DNA of 64,000 bases from Aegilops tauschii subsp. strangulata (lineage: Eukaryota > Streptophyta > Magnoliopsida > Poales > Poaceae): the NCBI RefSeq assembly GCF_002575655.3, contig NC_053037.3, forward strand, positions 207,375,743 through 207,439,742, in the 5' to 3' direction. Below, piece by piece: positions 34,044 through 46,838 of this stretch; the stretch's first letter is position 1, and each line of letters starts with the position of its first letter. The translations under genes were made by a program, and so were the position numbers. The notes under the pieces are model-generated. The model saw only the letters and a list, made by a program, of their open reading frames with translations, was not told the DNA's origin and searched no databases.

Positions 34044-36123
34044 CTAAGTTTTGTCATCTTTGTTTCGAGATCCATAAGATGCCCTCATGATTGATTCATA
34101 TGGAGACCTAATTCTTGTTCTAGTGAAGTGTTCCATACCCTTCCTTAGTGGAAATTGGAACTTAATATTTCCTTCTTTCATATCAATCACGGCATCGATA
34201 GTGCGTAAAAACGGTCTACCAAGGATAATTGGGCAAGACGGATTGTAATCAATATCAAGAAAAATAAATCTATGGGCACATAATTCATATTTGCAAGAAT
34301 AATAACATCATTAATTCTTCTCATAGGCTTTTTAATAGTAGAGTCCTCCAAGTGCAAATTTAAAGAACATTCTTCAAGATCGGTAAGACCAAGCACATCA
34401 CATAAAGATTTCGGAATTGTAGAAACACTAGCACCCAAGTCACACAAAGCAAAACACTCATAATTTTTAATCTTGACTTTGATAGTAGGTTCCCATTCAT
34501 CATGCAATTTTCTAGGAATTGAAACTTCTAATTCCAACTTTTCTTCTAAAGCTTTCATCATAGCATCAACAATATGTTTAGTAAAAGCTTTATTTTGTTC
34601 ATAATCATGGGGTGAATTTATCATGGATTGCAACAAAGAAATACAATCAATCAAAGAGCAACTATCATAATTAAAGTCTTTGTAATACAAAAGAGTGGGC
34701 ACATCACTAGTTAAAGTCTCGACCACTTCAAACCACTTTTATCAATTTTTTCAACAAGATTTTCACCCTCCGAAATATCGGGACACATTCTAGCTAAAGT
34801 TGAATATTCTCCAGTCCCTTTTTCATCAATATTAATTTTACTAAAAAAGGAATCAATAGAAGAAACACCAATCACTTTAAGATCTTCATCACTTTTATGA
34901 AAGCAATCACTATAAAACGCTTATTCTAAAAATTCTCTTCTAGCTCTAAGCATAGCGGTTCTGTTCTTACTTTCATCCATATAAACATAAAGAGCTTTAA
35001 TTGATTCCTCAAATTTAGGCACAAAAATTTTCATCTTGAGATTTTCCACATCATGAGAAATTCTATCAACACTTCGAGACAAATCATCAATCTTATTCAA
35101 CTTTTCTTCTATGGTAGTGTTGAAAACTTTTTGCGTGTTGATATATTCTTTAATATTATTCTCAAGATCAGAGGTGTTCCTATTATTATTATAAGATTGA
35201 TTGCCATAGGAATTACCATAATTATTAGAGGAATTACTAGGAAAAGGCCTAGGATTAAAATTACCTCTATAAGCATTGTTATTGAAATTATTTCGAGAGA
35301 TAAAATTCACATCTACGGCATCACTATTTTGCTCAATCAGAGTAGACAAAGGCACATCATTGAAATCAATAGGAGCACTTTTACTAGCAACCATTTTCAT
35401 AAGAGCATCAACTTTTTCACTCAAAGAAGAAATTTCTTCAACCGAATTAACTTTTCTACTAGAAGGAGCTCTTTCGGTATGCCATTGTGAATAATTTGCC
35501 ATGATATTATCAAGAAATTTGGTGGCTTCACCCAAAGTAATTTCCATAAAAGTACCACCCGCGGCAGAATCGAAAAGATTTTGAGGAACAAAATTCAATC
35601 CCGCATAAAAAAATTGTATGATCATCCAAAGATTTAACCCATGAGTTGGGCAATTCCTTAGCATCATTTTCATCCTTTCCCAAGATTGTGCAACATGCTC
35701 ATATTCAAGTTGCTTGAAATTCATGATCTGGGTTCTAAGGGAAATAATTTTTGCGGGCGAAAAATACTTAGTGATGAAAGCATCTTTGCACTTATTCCAA
35801 GAATCGATACTATTGCGAGGCAAAGAAGAGAACCAAATTTTTGCAGAATCAAGCAAAGAAAACGGAAATAATTTCATCTTCACAACATCATTGTCCACAT
35901 ATTTTTTGTTTTGCATATTGCATAATTCCACGAAGGTATTAAGATGGGACACGGCATCCTCATTAGGAGTACTCGCAAATTGATCTTTCATAACAAGATT
36001 CGGCAAAGTAGTATTAATTTCGCAAGACTCCGCACTAGTGGCGGGAGGAGCAATAGGAGTGCCAATAAAATCTTTGTTGTTGGTATTTGAGAAATCACAC
36101 AACTTGGTTTTCTCTTGAGTCAT
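34044..36123 (-). pseudogene. gag-protease polyprotein of the Sabrina-like element
   Basis: It starts MTQEKTKLCDFSNTNN at 36,123, about 200 bases after the primer site. Gag carries the capsid region (DAVSHLNTFVELCNMQ, KIWFSSLPRNSIDSWNKCKD, FYAGLNFVPQNLFDSAAGG) and an Asn-rich tail (residues about 290-330) but no visible CCHC knuckle. A stop occurs at 34,921-34,923 (after ARREFLE), and the same frame resumes with family sequence. A frameshift lies near 34,735. The protease follows with CDLGASVSTIPKSL (DLGA in place of DTGA is common in this lineage) and, after another shift near 34,245, CPIILGRPFLRTIDAVIDMK. The frame ends at TAG 34,044-34,046. No RT follows. Confidence 0.87.
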
Positions 36124-36316
36124 GATGACTACGCAACAAGGTTGCACCCAAAAACAGATCCGGCAAGAAAACATCGAACGAAAAAGAAAGCGAATAAAAC
36201 GGCAAATTTTTGTGAAGTGGGGGAGAGGAAAATGAGAGGCAAATGGAAAATAATGTAAATTGCGAGGAGATGAGATTTGTGATTAGGAACCAGGTATATG
36301 TTGAAGATCCTCCCAG

Positions 36317-36333
36317 GCAACGGCGCCAGAAAT
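36317..36333 (-). other. Primer binding site, tRNA-Asp type
   Basis: In minus sense TTTCTGGCGCCGTTGCC follows the 5' LTR end (GCCGCATCA, 36,340) by a few bases. TGGCGCCGTTGCC complements the 3' end of plant tRNA-Asp, the Athila-lineage primer. Confidence 0.85.
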
Positions 36334-36339
36334 TCCTTT

Positions 36340-37863
36340 TGATGCGGCTTGAAGCTACGTCGGTATTTCCCCAAAGAGGAAGGGATGATGCAGCATAGCG
36401 GCGGTAAGTATTTCCCTTAGTTATGAGATCAAGGTTATCGAACCAGTAGGAGAACCAAGCAACACGTAAACAACACCTGCACACAAATAAAAAAATACTC
36501 AAAACCCGACGTGTAAAAGGGGTTGTCAATCCCTTTCGGGTAGTGGTGCCAGAAGTTGGCAAACGGACATGAATAAATTGTAGTAGATTGATAGATCGAA
36601 CACCAAGTAAAATAAAATAGGAAGAAATTGCAGCGAGGTATTTTTGTATCTTTATATTAATAGATCTGAATACAAAAGCAAAGGAAAATAGATCGCAAAG
36701 GCAAATAATATGAGAAAAAGACCCCGGGGCCGTAGGTTTCACTAGTGGCTTCTCTCGAGAGAAATAGCAAACAGTGGGTAAACAAGTTACTGTTGGGAAA
36801 TTGATAGAACTTCAAATAATCATGACGATATCCAAGCAATGATCATGACGATATCCAGGCAATGATCTAGTGTATTAAGTTCATGGAGAAACGGAGTAAT
36901 GCAATAAGAACGATGACATGATGTAGACAAGATCTATTTATGTAGAAATAGACCCCATCGTTTTATCCTTAGTAGCAACGATACATACGTGTCGGCTCCC
37001 CTTCTGTCACTGGGATCAAGCACCGTAAGGTCGAACCCACAACAAAGCACCTCTTCCCATTGCAAGATAAATAGATAAAGTTAGCCAAACAAAACCCAAA
37101 TACCAAAGAAGAAATACGAGGCTATAAGCAATCATGCATATAAGATATCAAAGAAACTCAAATAACTTTCATGGATAAAAAGATAGATCTGATCATAAAC
37201 TCAAAGTTCATCCGATCCCAACAAACACACCGCAAAAAGAGTTACGTCATATGGATCTCCAAGAGACCACTGTATTGATAATCAAAAGAGGGAGAGAGAG
37301 TGGAAGCCATCTAGCTACTAACTACAGACCAGAAGGTCTACAAAGAACTACTCACGCATCATCGGAGAGGCACCAATGGAAGTGGTGAACCCCTCCGTGA
37401 TGGTGCCTAGATTGGATCTGGTGGTTCTGGACTCTGCGACAGCTAGAATTGATTTTCGTCGACTCCACTAGGGTTCTGGAATATTGGGGTATTTATAGAG
37501 TAAAGAGGCATTCCAGGGGGCACCCGAGGTGGGCACAACCCACCAGGGTGCGCCTGGGCCTCCTGGCGCGCCCTGGTGGGTTGTGCTCCCCTCGAAGCGC
37601 CCCCCAGGTGCTTCTTCGGCCCATTGGTTGTCTTTTGGTCAAAAAAATCTCCAAAAAGTTTCGCTGCGTTTGGACTCGGTTTGGTATTGATTTCTGCGAT
37701 GTAAAAAACATGCAAAAAAGATCAATTGGCACTTGGCACTATGTCAATAGGTTAGTACCAAAAAATGATATAAAATGACTATAAAATGATTATAAAACAT
37801 CCAAGATTGATAATATAACAACATGGAACAATAAAAAATTATAGATACGTTAGAGACGTATCA
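36340..37863 (-). repeat. 5' LTR of the Sabrina-like element
   Basis: It aligns with 30,025-31,561; the two differ by many substitutions and a few indels, including a deletion near 36,790-36,890. It ends GACGTATCA, followed by target copy CAGGG. Confidence 0.92.
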
Positions 37864-40800
37864 CAGGGGTGTACTTCTTCACAAACGCTCTCACCACTTA
37901 TCCCCGTTTACTCGACATGTACTCGGCAACCTTCAAGCGAAAGCCCAGCGAGGGCGTCGGCCACGACCTAACTAACCACACAAGTCTCTAGTACAGTTTT
38001 ATCGCCTATTCAGGTTCCATCCGCGGGGAGTCCAGCCGAGGTTTCCACTACGGCCCCGAACAATGTGTGTAGGGTTCCCGAGGAACCAGACGGGCGTCTT
38101 GGTACACCGTGCCACGTGCCTACTGCATCACAGCCCATTCCTAGGGTCAGCGCTACGCACGGCCTCCAGCATACTACAAACACCAGAAACTACTTGCAAC
38201 TCATGGACAGAGGACAAGGTGATTAATAAGCCAAGAGGTTCAATTGGTTTCGGGCCCAACACGTGGTAGTAACTGTTCTTGGATCACAAACACGGAACTC
38301 GGTTCCTGAGAACGGTTTCGATGAGACAACCCACCATGTACTCCTACATGGCCTCTCATCGCTACCTTTACCAAATCGTGTTCACACACTTAGCTCTCAA
38401 CAGTAGGACATGATGACCACATTCCAATTCATCCCCGATGAATTAGACTTGACACAACTCTAAGCAATAACATGCATAACAAGCAACCATAAATGAGTAG
38501 GCACATCATGGCTAAAACAACTCCTACTGATGCTATTGGGTTTCAACTATTTACTTTGGCAATGATAGGTCATGCAGAGGAAAGGGGTTCAACTATCACA
38601 TCATGTAATAGTTGAAACGTTGTTGTCCTAATGCAGTAAAAGAGAGCAAGAGCGAGAGAGTGGGATTGTATCGGAATGTTCAATGGGGGTTGCTTGTCTA
38701 GCATTTCTGAAGATAACATTGTGTCTTCATTAGTGTCATCGAACTCATCATCGGAACTACGTCCACTGAGAGGGAACAAACACCGGCAAACAAGAGGGGA
38801 CACAATCAATGCAATGCAACAATATGATGCATGATTATGACATAGCAATATGCTGTGATTTGAGCTAAAGCAACTAGCAACAGTTTAAATGAAGTTGGTT
38901 TGAACCCAAGGTTCAAATTCAAACTCCACGTGTGACATTTCAAATGCCATTAATTCAAATTGTCATATACAATAGCTGTAGGTTGTTCAAACATGCATGG
39001 AAATGCCATACAAAGATTCTTTGGATTTTTCTGATATTTTTCATATGTAAATTATTTCATTCTGAGCTACGGTTTATTTTATATGCTTTTAGAAGTTTTG
39101 GGCATTTTTTGGTAATAAATAAATCATTTAGATTTATTTGAATTCCAGAAAGGCTTTATGACGTCAGAGCGACATCAGCACCACGTCAGCAAGTCAACTG
39201 GTCGGTCCAGAACAAACCTGACTAGTGGTGCCCACTAGTTAGTGACCTAGTGTCATTAGTGTCACGGACAGGTCGGTCCGGTCAATAGCCACGTCAGCAA
39301 AGTAAATGCTGGCGTGTGGGTCCCCCGTGTTTGATTAAATCTAATCTAAATTTAACCAAGGTTATTTAGTCGGTGGGTCCCTAATGTCAGTGGCTGAGGT
39401 GATTAAACAAAATGTGATTAGGCCATAATGACGATGCCCCGTCATCACCACCGGTGTGTAAACATCAGTGACCAAATCCGCGGCGGAGGGCGTCGGGATT
39501 TTGCTACATGGCCCGATTTGGCGCGCGGGGAGCATCTACGGGGAGGTGACGGAGGGGCGCATCTAGTGGTGGTGGTGGCTAGAGCTAGGGTGGCCTGTAG
39601 AGGCACCATCGACGAGCTTTGCGGCGGCCGGAGCTCGGACGTCGATGAGTTCGACGCTATGGTGCGCTAGGGGAGGAACTGGGGGATGCTATGCGCTCCC
39701 GGTGATCCAGTGAGGTGTGCCCAGGCACGAGCTACACTTGCTCCAGCCACGTCGGTGACATGGCCGGCGGGGTGGAGCTCTCAGGTCTGGCTGTGGACCT
39801 AGCTAGAGGACGAGTTAGACTGCAGGGAGAGAGGGGAAGACCCGGGTGCTCATGGCGCGTCGAACGGAGGGACCGGCTGCTCGGGGGAGGCTCTAGGGTC
39901 GACGGGACGACGAGCGCGATCTCCGGCGTTCGAGCTTGATGACGAGACGGTGAGGGAGATGCGGCGCCCCCGCGCATGCGTGACTCGGCGTAGACCTTTG
40001 CGGCATTGGGGAGGAGCTAGAGGACTTGCTAGTGGAGCGAGGGTTGTTGGTGGCTGAGGTGTTTGCCGCGGCGTGCTCCGGCTTGTTCGGGCGGCCGTGG
40101 AAGAGAGAGCAGAGAAGGGTGAGGTCCAGAGAGAGTTAGGGAATGGACGAGAGGGTCCAGCACGTCACCTGTCGAGGAGAGGATGAGCACGGGGAGGCCA
40201 GGTTTGGTAGGGAGGTGGTGGCCGCGGCTCGGCTGCGTTGGGTACTCAGCTGCTTCTCCTCCTGGCAGGAGGAAGAAGACAATGCTACCCCTGGTTGGCC
40301 GGGCTGGCTGAGCCAGCTACAGTGCAGGTAAGCTGTCCAGGTTAGTTTCCTTGCTTTTCACATTTCTGTTTCTGTTTTCTAATATTTCAATTATGTGTTG
40401 ATTTCATTCATAGACCAAATCATTTTAGTAGCTTCTGAAAATATTTATGTGGCTGGATACAATATATTCAAAGCCACTCACAGGTTTTCAGGATTATTGG
40501 ATTCATATTTTATACATAGTAAATATAAATCCAATTCAAATAATTATTGGCTTGATTCCAAAGTCCCAAATTAATCATTCCTGAAATTCCAAAAATATTG
40601 GTTTGAATTTTATCTCTTGCCAATATTTTCAGAGATTAACAGGAACATTTTCTTGGGCTCATTTGAAAAGATTTTAATGTTGATCATTTTTATAAGGATT
40701 CTGAGGCTTTGAAAATCCCCTCAATTCAATTTCCTTGAATTTAAAAAGATGCATGGATGCTTATGCAATGACAGTCAATGACTAAGCTAGGGCTGTGACA

Positions 40801-41635
40801 ACTCACCCCCACTAAACAAGAATCTTGTCCCGAGATTCAAGACGTGAGGTTAGAAGACAGAGGGGACACAAAACTATCAGAATCTTCTCGATCCAACTGT
40901 CCTGATCGAAGATATTGATTTATTGCATCATGTTGATCTTGACGTCTTTGCTTTCGAGATCTTCATCCAACACGACAAAAAAGAAAGGAAAAATCTATAA
41001 GAATCGATCTTGATGAAGATCGAGCAACTCACAATCAACTCATGTAGTGAGACGTTTGAACATCTCTTGAGCTGAGACATAAAACTCATATTAGAAGCAA
41101 TGGAAAGAAGCAGATGACCAAAGTTCAGATGGGCAGGCAACAATTCCATGGGCAGGTAGCGAGGAGATAAATTGCCATGATTCCATGACGGGGCACCTTA
41201 GGGATGGTGACTCATAGAATTATTCCCTTAAGTGGCAAAAATAATTACTTTTAATACATAGATCATTGAAACTCTTTATACCAGCCTAAGGCAAATCACA
41301 ATCGATCATTTGAAGGAGTTCGAAAGAATGGCATACTCCGACTAGAATGGATGATGTGGGCTATCTTATTGAAGACAACGCAATGGATGATTTTTCTCTT
41401 GTTTAACAAGGGAAATGGATGGGACCCATGGTACGCCCACTTTTGAAGATGATCATGAACAACAATTATTGAGAAGGGCAGCCCATGGTAAAATGGCATA
41501 ATGACGGGTGCAAGCTGGGAACAAAATGCAAATGCTGGGAATGATTCTAGTAACTTGGAAAGAGCTCAACAGTCGAGAGTGATTCCACTGTTTGAATGGT
41601 TATAGTATGATCGAAGAAACTGAGAGCACAAGAAT
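40801..41635 (-). mobile_element. Family X internal remnant, 3' end only
   Basis: On the minus strand this matches the last 780 or so bases of the plus-strand X internal region (59,560-60,348), ending in the polypurine-like GTGGGGGTGAG next to the LTR. The rest of the internal region and the 5' LTR boundary are deleted. It runs into X-related LTR sequence at about 41,640. Confidence 0.75.
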
Positions 41636-41639
41636 CCCT

Positions 41640-44080
41640 AAGGAACTCCCCACGGATACATGCCGGCCAACCTGAGTGTTTTGGAGCAGTAGTGAACTAC
41701 CATGGCTCAGTGGGAGCACCAGGAGACATTTCCCCATAAGGAAGGCTACCAAGAATAAACAACTAGGTGTCGGATCCCACACATAGAAATGCACGTTACA
41801 CGTACGCATAACATGCACGATATGTGTAGATACAACATGGCATCACAACATAACTCAACAACTCATATCAATAAAGGCCCGGAAGAGCCAACATAGCATT
41901 GTATTACAAACAGGGGTCACATGACCCAACATTCAGAGCATACAAGCAACAGAAGCATAACATGTCTGAGTACAGACAACTACAAATGAGAAAGACTGTG
42001 AAGTCTGACTATCTACATGACCCTCCCAAGGGTACAAGATCGTAGCTGAGGTAACAAGCTATTCGCCGAAGTCCAAGCGGAACTACTAGTGAAAGAGAAG
42101 TTTCATATGCAAAACATAAATTAAGCAAATGTGAGTACAAAGGTACTCAACAAGACTTACATCAGATCCTATCATACATGCATTAGTATCAAGAGGCAAT
42201 GTGGGGTTTAGCTGCAGCAAGCCAGCTTTGACTCAGTGGCTATCCTGTTCTACGACTATGAGTAACTTCTTTGAGGTGAGGAAGCACACACGAGTCCACT
42301 AATCACCACATCAATACACTACTATGGATTCATCCCCGTCTCCCTACCAGAAGGCCATCCATAGCACTCACACTTGTCTAGAGCATTTTAGAGTATCCAC
42401 TTCAAGTTGTCTATGTACCACGTAAGCATCCAAGTAGTCCATATCCACGGACACGGCTATTCGAATAGATCATGATGACCCTATAGGGGTGTACTTCTTC
42501 ACACACGCTCTCGCCACTTACCGCCATGTACATGTCATGTACCTCGGCAACCTTCAAGCGGAATCCTGGCGTGGGTGTCGGCCATGACTTGACTAACCAC
42601 ACAAGTCTCTAGTCTAGGTTTATCACCTATCCAAGGCTGAACCCGCAAAGTAAGTCCGGCCGAAGTTTCCATCAGACCCAAACGATATGAGCACGGTTCC
42701 CAAGCCCACCATCCGGGTGCCACTTGGTACACCATGCCACCGTGCCTAGTCTGTCCCAAGTCCACCCTGCCGGGTGCCACTCATTAGAAAAATAGCACTA
42801 CTACAAACACCAGAAACTAGTTGCAACTCCTGGACAGAGATCAAGGTGATTAATAAGCCGAGAGGGGCCAAGTTGCAGGAACCCAATGTGTGGTAGTAGC
42901 TAGGCATTGGACAACATACACATAACTCGGTTCTTAAGGACGATCCCAATGAGACAACCCACCATGTACTCCTACATGGCCTCTCACCGCTACCTTTACC
43001 AAATTGTGTTCACACGCTTAACTCTCAGCATCAGAACATGGCATAACACTGTAATTCATTCCCAATGAATCAAACATGACACAACACTAAGCAATAGCAG
43101 GCATGGCATGGTAGGAACACAACATGGCTCAATCAACTCCTACACATGCTAGTGGGTTTCAACTATTTACTGTGGCAATGACAAGTCATGCAGAGGAATG
43201 GGTTCAACTACCGCAGGATAAAGTAGCAGTTGAATCGTCATTGTCCAAATGCAATAAAAGAGAGCAGGAGTGAGAGAGTGGGATTGTATCAGAATGACCA
43301 AGGGGGGTTTACTTGCCTGGTAGATTAACAGGGGGGCACTGCTCCTCTGACAGATACCCTGGAACGGTCTCCGGAGCTGGAGCTATCGAGAAGGACGGTG
43401 CCGACAATCAAGACATAAGCATATGCAACAATATGATGCATGAACATGGCATGAAAATGTGATGTGAATTGTGCTAATGCATCTAGCATTCATTTTGGAT
43501 AAAGTTCATTTTCCAGTTTAAGCCTCTTTAAAAGCCACTATCATGTTTCACTTATATAGTAGATATAACTTAGTTTGACATGCAAGAAAATGGTACAGAT
43601 GGATAGATTGAATTTTTTTGATAATTTTCATATATAACTTATTTCAGTCCGAGCTACGGTTGATTTTCTGTGATTTTTTGAAGTTTAAAGCCATTTCTGG
43701 AATTTCTGAATTATTTTAAAACCCAAAAAAACACTTAATGCGTCAGCATGACAACAGCACAACGTCAGCAGGTCAACCGGGGCTGACCAGGGTCAAACCT
43801 GACCAGTGGGGCCCAGTGGTCAGTGACTCGTTTGTTAATCCCAGTCAAAACCGGTGCTGACTGGGTTTGACCAGTATATAGGGCCCGCTATCAGTGGCAG
43901 TGAGTTGGCTATAGGGGTGATTAGCCTAATGATCATGCCATGTTGGCGGTCGCCGGAGACCAAAACTGCGGCGGGAACACGCCGGACTTGCGCTACGGGC
44001 ATCGGCTGGACGTGCGGAGACTACCAGGACGTAGCCCGCACTCCAGCGCAACTAGCGAAGGTAGCAGAGGGTCGCGGGGT
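41640..44080 (-). repeat. Second, divergent family X LTR segment
   Basis: It matches the order of the X LTR on the minus strand (compare 29,200-30,020 and 37,870-39,600) but differs at many sites, and its segment at 43,300-43,420 has a different insert, so it belongs to another subfamily. It is truncated at both ends. The right end meets the plus-strand X LTR head to head at about 44,050-44,110. Confidence 0.7.
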
Positions 44081-45208
44081 GGCCGGAGCTTGCTGGAATG
44101 GAGCTCGCGTAACTGTTCCACCGATGTGTGGAGCCCACACGTCAGGTTTGACCTGGACCCGGTCAGTTGACCTGCTGATGTCACACTGACGTAATGCTGA
44201 TGCAGTAATCAGTTTTATGGATTTTAAATATATCTAAACGATTTATTTATTTTCAGAAAATGTCCTAAACTTCTAAAAATCATAGAAACTCAACCGTAGC
44301 TCAGAATGAAATAATTTATATATTTAAAATTATCAGAAAAATCCAATTAATCTGTTTATGGCATTTTCATGCATGTTGGAACAACTTAGAATTGCTGAAT
44401 ATGGAAAATCAAATGTCTGGCATTTAAATAATCACGTATAGATTTTTAATTTGAACCTTTGGTTCGAACCAACTTCATTTAAACTGCTGCTAGCTACATT
44501 AGCTCAAATCATAGCATATTTCTATGTCATGATCAAGCATCATATTGTTGCATTGCATTGATTGTTTCCCCTCTTGTTTGCCATTGTTTATTCCCTCTCA
44601 GTGGACGTAGTTTCGACGATGAGTTCGATGATATTGATGAAGACACAATGTTATCTTCAGAAGTACTAGGCAAGCAACCCCCATTGAACATTCCTATACA
44701 ATCCCACTCTCTCGCTCCTACTCTCTTTTACTGCATTAGAACAACAACGGTTCAACTGTTACATGATGCGGTAGTTGAACCCCTTTCCTCTCCATGACCT
44801 GTCTTTGCCACAGTAAATAGTTGACACCCACTAGCATGAGTAGGAGTTGTTTGAGCCATGATGTGCCTACTCATTTATGCTTGCTTGTCATGCCTGCTAT
44901 TGCTTAGAGTTGTGTCAGGTCTGATTCATCAGGGATGAATTGGAATGTGGTCATCATGTCCTACTGTTGAGAGCTAAGTGTGTGAACATGATTTGGTAAA
45001 GGTAGCGGTGAGAGGCCATGTAGGAGTACATGGTGGGTTGTCTCATTGAAACCATCCTCATGAACTGTGTTCCGTGTTTTTGATCCAAGACAGTTACTAC
45101 CACACATTGGGATCCTTAATTGACTCTCTCTACTTATTAATCGCCATGTCCTCTGTCCAGGAGTTGCAAGTAGTTTCTGGTGTTTGTAGTATGCTGGAGG
45201 CCGTGCGT

Positions 45209-45213
45209 AGCGC
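45209..45213. repeat. Target site duplication AGCGC, left copy
   Basis: AGCGC precedes TGATACGTCC and recurs at 55,552-55,556 after GGGTCATCA. The uninterrupted X LTR near 38,150 (reverse strand) has the joined site. Confidence 0.95.
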
Positions 45214-46732
45214 TGATACGTCCATTTTGCATCATGTTTTATTACTGTTATTTATGATGTTTTTATCCATAATAATGCTTTTTGGAGTAATTCTAATGCC
45301 TTTTCTCTCATAATTTGCAAGGTACACACCAAGAGGGAGAATTCCAGCAGCGGGAAATCTCGACCTGGAAAAGCTATGTCAGGCCACCTATTCTGCACAA
45401 CTCCAAACAAGCTGAAACTTCACGGAGATTTTTTATGGATTATTTAAGAATTAATGGAGCAAATAACCACCAGAGGGAGGCCACCAGGTGAGAACAACCA
45501 ACCTGGGCGTGCCAGGGCCCCCAAGCGCGCCCTGGTGGGTTGTGGCCTCCTCGGCCCACCTCCGGTGCCCATGTTCTGGTATATAAGTCATTTTTACCTA
45601 GAAAAAATCAGGAGAAGGCTCTCGGGACGGAGCGCTGCCGTCTCGAGGCGGAACTTGGCAATAGCACTTTTGCCCTCCGGTGGAGCGATTCCGCCGGGGG
45701 AACTTCCCTCCCGGAGGGGGAAATCGTTGTCATCATCATCACCAAAAAATCTCCCATCTTGGGGAGGGCAATCTTCATCAACGTCTTCAACAACACCATC
45801 TCATCTCAAACCCTAGTTCATCTCTTGTATTCAATCTTGTTACTGGAACTATAGACTGGTGCTTGTGGGTGACTAGTAGTGTTGATTACATCTTGTAGTT
45901 GATTACTATATGGTTTATTTGGTGGAAGATTATATTTTTAGATCCATTATGCTATTTAATACTCCTCCGATCATGAACATGTTTATCATTTGTGAGTAGT
46001 TACTTTTGTTCTTGAGGTCACGGGAGAAATCATGTTGCAAGTAATCATGTGAACTTGATATGTGTTCGATATTTTGATAGTACGTATGTTGTTATTCCCT
46101 TAGTGGTGTCATGTGAACGTCGACTACATGACACTTCACCATAATTGGGCCTAAGGGAATGCATTGTGGAGTAGAAATTAGAGGATATGGGTTGCGAGAG
46201 TGACAGAAGCTTAAACCCCAGTTTATGCGCTATCCCGTAATGGACCGATTGGATCCAAAAGTTTAATGCTATGGTTAGAATTTACTCTTAATACTTTTCT
46301 TGTAGTTGCGGATGCTTGTGGGAGGGTTAATCATAAGTAGGAGGTTGTTCAAGTAAGAACAACACCTAAGCACCGGTCCACCCACATATCAAATTATCAA
46401 AGTAGCAAAGACAAATCAAACCAACATGATGAAAGTGACTAGGTGAAATTCCCGTGTACCCTCAAGAACGCTTTGCTTATCATAAGAGACTGTTTTGGCC
46501 TGTCCTTTGCCTCAAAAGGATTTGGCTACCTTGCTGCATACTTGTTACTATTATCGTTACTTGCTCGTTACAAATTATCTTGCTACCAAACTACTCTCTA
46601 CTTACAATTTCAGCACTTGCAGACATTAGCTTACTGAAAACTACTTGTCATTTCCTTGTGCTCCTCATTGGGTTCGACACTCTTACTTATCGAAAAGAGC
46701 TACAATTGATCCCCTATACTTGTGGGTCATCA
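45214..46732 (+). repeat. 5' LTR of the Athila-lineage element
   Basis: TGATACGTCC ... GTGGGTCATCA. A GC-rich palindromic module (45,479-45,547) lies directly upstream of TATATAAG (45,580). It aligns closely with the 3' LTR, with scattered differences. Confidence 0.95.
45479..45587 (+). promoter_or_regulatory. LTR core promoter: palindromic module and TATA box
   Basis: Arms GGCCACCAGG (45,479-45,488) and CCTGGTGGGTTGTGGCC (45,531-45,547) flank a GC-rich loop. TATATAAG follows about 33 bases later. The 3' LTR repeats the layout (54,319-54,368, TATA at 54,402). Confidence 0.6.
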
Positions 46733-46743
46733 ATGCTATTTTC

Positions 46744-46759
46744 TGGCGCCGTTGCCGGG
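46744..46759 (+). other. Primer binding site, tRNA-Asp type
   Basis: TGGCGCCGTTGCCGGG lies about 11 bases after the 5' LTR end and complements the 3' end of plant tRNA-Asp. Confidence 0.9.
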
Positions 46760-46838
46760 AAGTGAAGCGCCTTTGGTAAGTGGAATTTTGTAAGGAAACA
46801 TTTATATAGTGTGCTGAAATTTATTGTCACTGGTTACT

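Larger units (their letters stand above)
30025..37863 (-). mobile_element. Gag-protease-only Athila-lineage element (Sabrina-like)
   Basis: This 7.8-kb minus-strand element has LTRs of 1,524 bases (5', at 36,340-37,863) and 1,537 bases (3', at 30,025-31,561), a tRNA-Asp-type primer site, and one coding block for gag and protease (34,044-36,123). After the protease the frame ends naturally, and about 2.5 kb of untranslated sequence leads to the 3' LTR. There is no RT, RNase H or integrase, nor a trace of them. It therefore must move with enzymes from a partner. LTR style and gag content recall the abundant wheat Sabrina family; this name is from memory. Confidence 0.88.
29004..40800 (-). repeat. 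Family X LTR (minus strand), interrupted and truncated
   Basis: Read on the minus strand, the LTR starts TGTCACAGCCC at 40,800, right after a polypurine-like GTGGGGGTGAG, and runs left to the NUMT junction. Without the inserted Sabrina-like element it is about 3.95 kb. Comparison with the plus copy (up to 56,933) shows that about 180 bases of its 3' end are missing. Frames inside its GC-rich part (39,400-40,330) are compositional and lie in the likely promoter-leader region. The family name is not known to me. Confidence 0.8.

Noticed and set aside
39428..40331. Several ORFs in GC-rich sequence
   Set aside because: They are within the family X LTR, overlap on both strands, and lack conserved motifs.
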